Source: Chloroflexota bacterium (GTDB taxonomy: Bacteria > Chloroflexota > Anaerolineae > Anaerolineales > DRMV01). From it: a stretch of 19,147 nt of DNA. The stretch's first letter is position 1, and the number at the start of each line of letters is the position of its first letter. Made by a program: the position numbers and the translations under genes. Location: the NCBI GenBank assembly GCA_013153375.1, contig JAADEN010000018.1, positions 1 to 19,147 on the forward strand, written 5' to 3'. The notes under the pieces are model-generated. The model made no database searches. It was not told where the DNA came from and was given only the letters and a program-made list of their open reading frames with translations. Shown piece after piece: positions 14,328-19,147 of the stretch.

Positions 14328-14969
14328 ATGGGTAGGTATCTCGGTCCGGTCTGTCGTCTGTGCCGCCGGGAAGGCGAAAAGTTGTATCTCAAAGGGGCCA
14401 AGTGCTTCACCGACAAGTGCCCCTTTGAACGCAAGGGGTATCCGCCGGGGCAGCATGGCCGCATGGCCGTGCGTCGGCGGGCCCGCATGTCCGACTTCGC
14501 CAAGCAGTTGCGGGCCAAGCAGCGGGCGCGGCGCATTTACGGCGTGAGCGAGCGCCAGTTCCAGCGCTACTTCGACATCGCGCTGCAGCGCCGCGGCATG
14601 ACCGGCCTCAACCTGTTGCAGATTTTGGAATCGCGGCTGGACAATGTGATCTATCGTCTGGGCTTCGCGCGCAGCCGGGCCGAGGCGCGGCAGTTGGTGA
14701 CCCACGGCCACTTCACCGTCAACGGGCGGCGCACCGATGTGCCCTCCATGCTGCTCAAGCCGGGGGATGTGGTCGCGGTGCGCCCCGGCTCGCGCAAGCG
14801 CAAGTACTTCCAGGAGACCGTGTTCGAGTGGGCCGAGCAGCACAAGCCCCCGGCCTGGCTGGATCGGGACCTGGAGAATCTGACCGGTCGGGTGATGCGC
14901 CTTCCCGAGCGGGGCGAAATCGATGCGACCATCAACGAGCAATTGATTGTGGAATACTACTCGCGGTAA
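14328..14969 (+). CDS. rpsD: 30S ribosomal protein S4, zinc-type
   Basis: This 213-residue S4 begins [20 protein letters not shown], with four cysteines C9, C12, C26 and C31 forming the N-terminal zinc knuckle. It has KGYPPGQHG, the central helical domain ('[19 protein letters not shown]') and the S4 RNA-binding domain at about 105-170 ('[20 protein letters not shown]', [13 protein letters not shown]). S4 nucleates 30S assembly and often represses its own operon. The start at ATG 14328 follows AGGAGAGAGG (14311-14320); the in-frame TTG at 14304 lies before that site and is rejected. Confidence 0.98.
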   Translation: MGRYLGPVCRLCRREGEKLYLKGAKCFTDKCPFERKGYPPGQHGRMAVRRRARMSDFAKQLRAKQRARRIYGVSERQFQRYFDIALQRRGMTGLNLLQILESRLDNVIYRLGFARSRAEARQLVTHGHFTVNGRRTDVPSMLLKPGDVVAVRPGSRKRKYFQETVFEWAEQHKPPAWLDRDLENLTGRVMRLPERGEIDATINEQLIVEYYSR

Positions 14970-14984
14970 GCGGTAGCCCGAGGT

Positions 14985-15017
14985 GGGGAGCCGAGGACCG
15001 TTCCTGCCGGGTTCCCC
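14985..15017 (+). other. Long imperfect hairpin between rpsD and rpoA
   Basis: GGGGA (14985-14989) pairs with TCCCC (15013-15017), CCG (14991-14993) with CGG (15008-15010), and AGGA (14994-14997) with TCCT (15002-15005), leaving a CCGT loop with small bulges between helices. About 12 bp pair in 33 bases. No T-run follows; the rpoA ribosome binding site starts 14 bases downstream. Such an element could set the relative yield of alpha subunit and S4, but that is inference. Confidence 0.4.
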
Positions 15018-15041
15018 GCTCGCGTCTGGTGAGAGGTGCCT

Positions 15042-16025
15042 ATGATCGCCAATGTACTGGCCGGTATGGTCACGCCCACGGTGGAAACCGAACACGAGGC
15101 CCAGAACTATGCCCGCTTTATCATCGCTCCCCTGGAGCGGGGATACGGCATCACCCTGGGCAACGCGTTGCGGCGGGTGTTGCTCTCCTCGCTGCCCGGC
15201 GCGGCGGTCACTTCCATCCGCCTCAGCGGGGTGATGCACGAGTTCAGCACCATCCCCGGCGTGCGGGAGGATGTGCTGGCCTTGATGCTGCAACTCAAGC
15301 AATTGCGGGTCCGGCTGGCCGACAGCGACCGGGCGCACCTGTATCTGGATGTGCGGGGTGAGGGCGAAATCACGGCCGCGGACATCATCGCGCCGCCCGA
15401 AGTGGAGATCGTCAACCCCGAACTGTACCTGTTCACCATCGACGACCCCGAGGCCCATGTGGAAATGGAAATCGTGGTCGAGCGGGGCCGGGGTTTCTCG
15501 CCCGCGGAGGAGCGCAGCCGCTCGCTGGCCATCGGCGAACTGGCGGTGGACGCCATCTTTTCGCCCGTGCGCAAGGTGAACTTCGAAGTGGGCGCGGCGC
15601 GCGTGGGCCAGAAGACCAACTACGATCGCCTGGTGCTGGAAATCTGGACCGACGGCACCGTCGCGCCCCGGGACGCGCTCCAGGCCGCCGCGCACATCTT
15701 GGCCGCGCACTTCCAACAGGTGGGCGGTCTGAGCGCGGAGACGCCCATGATGACCCCCGACACGGGCGAAGAGGAGTCCCGCGGGCCCGAAAAGTTGAAC
15801 ATCCCCATCGAAGACCTGGAGTTGTCGGTGCGGGTGTTCAACGCGCTCAAGCGTTCGGGCGTGGACACCGTGGGCGATGTGTTGCGCTTGTTGAGCAAGG
15901 GCCCCGAGTCGCTGCTGAGCATTCGCAATTTCGGCGCCAAGAGCCTGGACGAACTCAAGCAAAAATTGCAGGCCAAGGGCTACCTCACCGACGAGACCGA
16001 GGCCCAGGCCGAGGAAGCGGAGTAA
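15042..16025 (+). CDS. rpoA: DNA-directed RNA polymerase alpha subunit
   Basis: This 327-residue protein has the N-terminal assembly domain with 'FIIAPLERGYGITLGNALRRVLLSSLPG' (27-53), 'VMHEFSTIPGVREDVL' (64-79) and VGQKTNYDRLVLEIWTDGT (188-206). After a linker at about 230-252 comes the C-terminal domain 'SVRVFNALKRSGVDTVGDVL' to 'NFGAKSLDELKQKL' (262-309), which binds UP elements and activators. Two alphas nucleate RNA polymerase assembly. The tail after residue 316 is acidic (TDETEAQAEEAE). The start chosen is ATG 15042, with GAGAGG at 15031-15036; a GTG two codons earlier overlaps that site. Confidence 0.98.
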   Translation: MIANVLAGMVTPTVETEHEAQNYARFIIAPLERGYGITLGNALRRVLLSSLPGAAVTSIRLSGVMHEFSTIPGVREDVLALMLQLKQLRVRLADSDRAHLYLDVRGEGEITAADIIAPPEVEIVNPELYLFTIDDPEAHVEMEIVVERGRGFSPAEERSRSLAIGELAVDAIFSPVRKVNFEVGAARVGQKTNYDRLVLEIWTDGTVAPRDALQAAAHILAAHFQQVGGLSAETPMMTPDTGEEESRGPEKLNIPIEDLELSVRVFNALKRSGVDTVGDVLRLLSKGPESLLSIRNFGAKSLDELKQKLQAKGYLTDETEAQAEEAE

Positions 16026-16031
16026 GGAACC

Positions 16032-16433
16032 ATGCGCCATCAAAAGGCTGGCAAGAAACTGAGCCGCAGCAAGGACGCGCGCACCCTGTTGCGCCGCAAC
16101 TTGCTGAAGCAGTTGTTCGAGCACGAACGCATTCGCACCACCAAGGCCAAGGCGCAGGCCGTTCGGGGCGAGGCCGAGAAGATCATCACCCTGGCCAAGA
16201 AGGGCAACGCGGCCGCGGCCCAGGGCGATGAGCAGGGCCGGGCTGCGCTGGTGCACTACGAGCGCCTGGTCGCGGCCCGCCTGGGCAACGACCGCAAACT
16301 GGTGTACAAGATCTTTCACGAGATCGCGCCGCGCTACGCGGAGCGCCCCGGCGGCTACACCCGCATGTACCGCTGGAAGTTCCGCCAGGGCGACGCGGCC
16401 GAGATGGTCATTCTGGAGTTGGTGGAGGACTGA
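16032..16433 (+). CDS. rplQ: 50S ribosomal protein L17
   Basis: This 133-residue L17 begins MRHQKAGKKLSRSKDARTLLRRN and continues 'HERIRTTKAKAQAVRGEAEKIITLAK', the family core. It ends 'PRYAERPGGYTRMYRWKFRQGDAAEMVILELVE', also diagnostic. L17 lies near the exit tunnel, contacting L22 and L32. It begins 6 bases after rpoA (GTAAGGA just upstream), so rpoA and rplQ are surely cotranscribed. The inserted helix around residues 60-75 (AAAQGDEQGRAALVHYERL) is slightly longer than in E. coli. Confidence 0.98.
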   Translation: MRHQKAGKKLSRSKDARTLLRRNLLKQLFEHERIRTTKAKAQAVRGEAEKIITLAKKGNAAAAQGDEQGRAALVHYERLVAARLGNDRKLVYKIFHEIAPRYAERPGGYTRMYRWKFRQGDAAEMVILELVED

Positions 16434-16466
16434 CCCTCCTCGCCGACCGACGACTGTCAACGATTC

Positions 16467-17315
16467 ATGGCACATTACCAGATTCGCCTGGCATACGACG
16501 GCACGGGCTTCGTGGGGTTGCAGCGGCAGGCCCAGGGGCGCACCGTGCAGGGGGTGGTGGAAGGGGCCCTGCGGGCCCTGGGTTGGCAGGGCCGGGCTGT
16601 GCAGTACGCGGGACGCACCGACGCGGGCGTGCACGCGCTGGGCCAGGTGCTGACCTTTCACCTGGACTGGGCCCACGACACGGCCGCGCTGGTGCGCGCG
16701 CTGAACGCCAACCTGCCGCCCGATGTGGTGGTGCGCGCGGCCCGGGTGGTCGCGCCCGACTTCCATCCCCGCTACGACGCGCTGGCCCGGCGGTATGTGT
16801 ACCGCCTGTACTGCGCGCCGCGGCGCAACCCCTTCCGCGACCGCTACGCGTGGCGGGTGTGGCCCTGCCCGCAGGTCGGGCTGCTGCACGCGGCCGCGCA
16901 AAGCCTGCCCGGCCGCCGCGACTTCGCGGCCCTGGGCACGCCCCCCGCGGGGGAACGCGGCAGCACGGTGCGCACCGTGCTGCGGGCCGCCTGGTACCCG
17001 CTGGGGCCCGACGAATGGGCCTTCGATGTGGCCGCGGACGCGTTCCTCTACCGCATGGTGCGGCGCATGGTGGCCGCGCAGGTGGAGATCGCGCAGGGCC
17101 GCCGCTCCCTGGACGCGTGGCGGGCCGCGCTGGAGCGTCCTCCCCAGCGGCCGTGGGCCGTGCTGGCCCCACCCCAGGGGCTGTACCTGGCCGCGGTGTA
17201 CTACGCGGCCGAAGCCCCGCCCGCGCTGCAAAAGCCGTGGCCCGAAGCCCGCTTTCGGGCCTGGTGGCAGGCGCTGTGGAACGATAGGCCGGGCCTCGGC
17301 GACGAGCCCGCCTGA
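16467..17315 (+). CDS. truA: tRNA pseudouridine(38-40) synthase TruA
   Basis: This 282-residue enzyme makes pseudouridine at positions 38-40 of the tRNA anticodon arm. Features: '[18 protein letters not shown]' at the start, the catalytic motif [13 protein letters not shown] with nucleophile D52, '[15 protein letters not shown]', ARRYVYRL, and '[19 protein letters not shown]' near the C-terminus. The last 35 residues diverge. No strong Shine-Dalgarno is visible before ATG 16467, so translation may be low relative to flanking ribosomal genes. The order rplQ-truA-rplM-rpsI is a well-known arrangement in several phyla. Confidence 0.97.
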   Translation: MAHYQIRLAYDGTGFVGLQRQAQGRTVQGVVEGALRALGWQGRAVQYAGRTDAGVHALGQVLTFHLDWAHDTAALVRALNANLPPDVVVRAARVVAPDFHPRYDALARRYVYRLYCAPRRNPFRDRYAWRVWPCPQVGLLHAAAQSLPGRRDFAALGTPPAGERGSTVRTVLRAAWYPLGPDEWAFDVAADAFLYRMVRRMVAAQVEIAQGRRSLDAWRAALERPPQRPWAVLAPPQGLYLAAVYYAAEAPPALQKPWPEARFRAWWQALWNDRPGLGDEPA

Positions 17316-17343
17316 ATCATTCGCTACGGCAGGAGAAAGAGCC

Positions 17344-17790
17344 GTGACCACGAAAATCACTCGCACTTATTACCCCAAGCCCGACGAGGTGACCCACGAT
17401 TGGTATGTGGTGGACGCCAGCGGGCAGGTTTTGGGCCGTCTGGCCACCAAGATCGCGACCTTGCTCATGGGCAAGCACAAGCCCGCGTACACGCCGGGCG
17501 TGGACATGGGCGACTTCGTGGTGGTCATCAACGCGTCGCGCGTTCGGGTGACGGGCCGCAAGTTGGACGACAAGAAGTATTACCGCCATTCGGGCTACCC
17601 CGGCGGCATTCACGAGACCAGCCTCAAGGACATGCTGCGCACGCATCCTGAGCGGGCCATCGAACTGGCCGTCAAGGGGATGTTGCCCAAGAACCGGCTG
17701 GGCCGCAAGATGCTCAAGCGCCTGAAGGTGTATGCGGGGCCGCAGCATCCCCACGAGGCGCAGCAGCCCAAGCGGGTCGAATTGGACTAA
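17344..17790 (+). CDS. rplM: 50S ribosomal protein L13 (GTG start)
   Basis: This 148-residue protein starts at GTG 17344 behind AGGAGAAAGA. It shows the L13 hallmarks: '[28 protein letters not shown]', '[17 protein letters not shown]', '[15 protein letters not shown]' and '[29 protein letters not shown]'. L13 is an early 50S assembly protein binding 23S rRNA. It always pairs with rpsI, which follows by 15 bases. Any start further upstream would overlap the end of truA and add unrelated residues. Confidence 0.97.
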   Translation: MTTKITRTYYPKPDEVTHDWYVVDASGQVLGRLATKIATLLMGKHKPAYTPGVDMGDFVVVINASRVRVTGRKLDDKKYYRHSGYPGGIHETSLKDMLRTHPERAIELAVKGMLPKNRLGRKMLKRLKVYAGPQHPHEAQQPKRVELD

Positions 17791-17805
17791 TCTGGGAGGC
17801 AGAAC

Positions 17806-18207
17806 ATGACCGTGACTGTGCGTTATTTCGAAGGCATCGGCCGCCGCAAAGAGGCCACCGCTCGGGTGCGCCTCATGCCCGGCACGGGCCGTTTTCTGGT
17901 CAACGGCAAGCCGTTGGAGGAATACTTCCCGCGCTTCGGCGATGTGGACTACATCTTGCAGCCCTTCCTCGTGCTGGGCGAACCGCGGGAGAAGTACGAT
18001 GTGACCGTGCTGGTCATGGGCGGCGGCGTGACCGGGCAGGCCGGCGCGGTGCGCCTGGGCCTGGCGCGGGCGTTCTTGAAGATGAACCCCGACCATCGGC
18101 CCGCGCTGCGCAAGGCAGGCCTGCTGACCCGCGACGCGCGCGAGAAGGAGCGCAAGAAGCCAGGCCTCAAGCGTGCCCGCAAGGCGCCGACCTACACCAA
18201 GCGCTGA
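17806..18207 (+). CDS. rpsI: 30S ribosomal protein S9
   Basis: This 133-residue S9 contains 'YFEGIGRRKEATARVRLMPGTG', 'FLVNGKPLEEYFPR', 'GGGVTGQAGAVRLGLARAF' and the C-terminal 'REKERKKPGLKRARKAPTYTKR'. The final KR reaches the P-site tRNA anticodon stem in other ribosomes. GGGAGG precedes ATG 17806. It is the last gene of the + strand run; an intrinsic terminator follows 48 bases later. Confidence 0.98.
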   Translation: MTVTVRYFEGIGRRKEATARVRLMPGTGRFLVNGKPLEEYFPRFGDVDYILQPFLVLGEPREKYDVTVLVMGGGVTGQAGAVRLGLARAFLKMNPDHRPALRKAGLLTRDAREKERKKPGLKRARKAPTYTKR

Positions 18208-18255
18208 GGCACGCGGCGGGCGCTGGAGCGCCCAGAGCAAGTGGAAAAGAGACCG

Positions 18256-18291
18256 CGGGCCGGGGTGGATTTCCCCGGCCCGGGTTGTTTT
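18256..18291 (+). terminator. Intrinsic terminator after rpsI
   Basis: CGGGCCGGGG (18256-18265) and CCCCGGCCCG (18273-18282) form a perfect 10-bp GC stem with a 7-base loop, followed by GGTTGTTTT. This is the best rho-independent terminator in the window and closes the ribosomal run. On the opposite strand the flank reads CTCTTTT, a weaker T-run, so it may also end the convergent gene whose stop lies 5 bases away. Confidence 0.88.
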
Positions 18292-18295
18292 AAGG

Positions 18296-19147
18296 CTACT
18301 TCGAGGAAGGCCCTTCGGGCGGGGCCGCGGTCGCGGCTTCGTCCGCCCGGCGGGAGCGCCGCCACAAGAGGAACAGTCCCCCAGCCAAGAGGGCCAGGCC
18401 CGAACCACACAGCAGGGCCAAAACGCCCAGTCCCTGGAACTGAATGAGCACCATGGTCACGGTGGCCAGAACCACGAAGCCGATGGGCGTCCAGATGAGC
18501 GCGGGGTCGTTGCTCCACAGGCCGTAGGCCAGCACCACCAGGGCTTGCAGGAAGAGCACCGCGAAGTACAGGCCGCTGCGCTGGCTCAGCATCTGAAAGT
18601 AGGTGGTGGTGAAGAGCACCAGTTGCGACAGCGCGCCCAATACGAAGGCGATGACCGGGTGCCCGCGGCGGCGATACAGGCCGTGCAGCAGCAGCCCCAG
18701 CGCGGCCGCGGGCACGGTGTAACTCTGGGGCTGGCGCACATGCCAGAGGTTGAGGGTCCAGGCGTAGGCGGCGAAGTACAGCCCCGCGGTGGGCAGGGCC
18801 AGCGCCAGGGGGTGCCACAGCCACGCGAACCCGCCGGTGACGGTGGCCATCATGGCCAGGGCCAGGACGCTCCAGCCGTCGCTGTAGAACAGGGCCAGGC
18901 CCGCGGTCAACCAGGCCGCGATCAGGGTGCCCCAGCCCCAGGCGTACCACGCGGCCGTGGGACGGGAGCGGGCCCGCAGCCAGGCCACCACCGCGGCCAG
19001 GACGGGCCAGGCGCTCAGCGCAGCAGGGTGGTACGCGTCCAGGGCGTCCAGGGCCGCGCCCCAGGTGTACAGGGCCAGCACGGGCACGCCGGCCCACAGC
19101 CAGGGCTGCCCCAGGGCCCGAGCGTATCCGGCCAGCAGCAGGGTGAG
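18296..19147 (-). CDS. Multi-pass membrane protein, C-terminal part (5' end outside window)
   Basis: The visible 283 residues are strongly hydrophobic with about nine predicted membrane spans, many Ala/Leu/Trp, and short charged loops (for example YRRRGHP). The reading frame stays open past the putative GTG at 19087 to the window edge (LTLLLAGYARALGQPWLW), so the true start is upstream and the GTG is not chosen. The protein ends with a basic stop-transfer RRSRR and a short Ala/Pro/Ser tail. The segments QSYTVPAAALGLLLHGLYRR and 'LVVLAYGLWSNDP...TPIGFVVLA' recall the C-terminal region of large DUF2157/SCO7613-type bacterial membrane proteins, but this is from memory and weak. No function is assigned. 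It converges on the ribosomal cluster. Confidence 0.75.
   Translation of the reverse strand, partial: LTLLLAGYARALGQPWLWAGVPVLALYTWGAALDALDAYHPAALSAWPVLAAVVAWLRARSRPTAAWYAWGWGTLIAAWLTAGLALFYSDGWSVLALAMMATVTGGFAWLWHPLALALPTAGLYFAAYAWTLNLWHVRQPQSYTVPAAALGLLLHGLYRRRGHPVIAFVLGALSQLVLFTTTYFQMLSQRSGLYFAVLFLQALVVLAYGLWSNDPALIWTPIGFVVLATVTMVLIQFQGLGVLALLCGSGLALLAGGLFLLWRRSRRADEAATAAPPEGPSSK

Noticed and set aside
14196..17366. Very long open frame (about 1,056 codons) on the - strand across rpsD, rpoA, rplQ and truA
   Set aside because: It is antisense to four certain genes, is rich in His/Arg/Gly as expected from reading GC-biased codons backwards, and has no recognisable domain.
1..19147. CTAG also seems absent
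   Set aside because: CTAG is rare in many bacterial genomes, so alone it is weak evidence; noted only beside the ACGT and AGCT absences.
1..19147. Mobile elements, CRISPR arrays, tRNA or rRNA genes
   Set aside because: None seen: no spaced repeats, no transposase or integrase, no cloverleaf in the gaps.

Overview
The window is one long ribosomal-protein locus, 34 genes read on the + strand, followed by a terminator and part of an unrelated membrane-protein gene on the - strand. It is GC-rich (about 65% by eye) with Shine-Dalgarno-led bacterial genes. The proteins suggest a member of the Chloroflexota or a related deep-branching, possibly thermophilic, bacterial lineage: zinc-ribbon L24, short zinc-type S14, zinc-type S4 and L36, an L2 tail rich in Lys/Arg, and the order rplQ-truA-rplM-rpsI. 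That assignment is inference; no 16S gene is present.

Layout. 1-89: last codons of tuf (EF-Tu), i.e. the end of the str operon. 156-5933: S10 operon (rpsJ, rplC, rplD, rplW, rplB, rpsS, rplV, rpsC, rplP, rpmC, rpsQ). 5948-13161: spc operon (rplN, rplX, rplE, rpsN, rpsH, rplF, rplR, rpsE, rpmD, rplO, secY, adk, map). 13275-16433: alpha operon (rpmJ, rpsM, rpsK, rpsD, rpoA, rplQ). 16467-18207: truA, rplM, rpsI. 18256-18291: strong intrinsic terminator. 18296-19147: C-terminal part of a multi-pass membrane protein on the - strand, cut by the window end. infA, normally between map and rpmJ, is missing.

The products build both ribosomal subunits, plus the protein-export channel (SecY), adenylate kinase, methionine aminopeptidase, the RNA polymerase alpha subunit and the tRNA pseudouridine synthase TruA. 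Two good sigma70-type promoters are visible inside the cluster: one at 624-652 in the 410-base rpsJ-rplC gap, followed by a possible attenuator hairpin at 764-808, and one at 13193-13220 before rpmJ, whose -10 box lies in the loop of a 9-bp inverted repeat. Most other larger gaps hold a GC-rich hairpin.

The most unusual signal belongs to no single gene. Reading the whole window by eye I find no ACGT and no AGCT tetranucleotide, in coding or non-coding DNA, although each would be expected roughly 50-60 times. Codon choice bends around the gap: Asp/Asn/His/Tyr before Val GTN end in T, and Glu/Lys/Gln-Leu pairs are written with TTG or with an A-ending codon before CTG. This points to long-standing restriction-modification or methylation-driven loss of these two sites.
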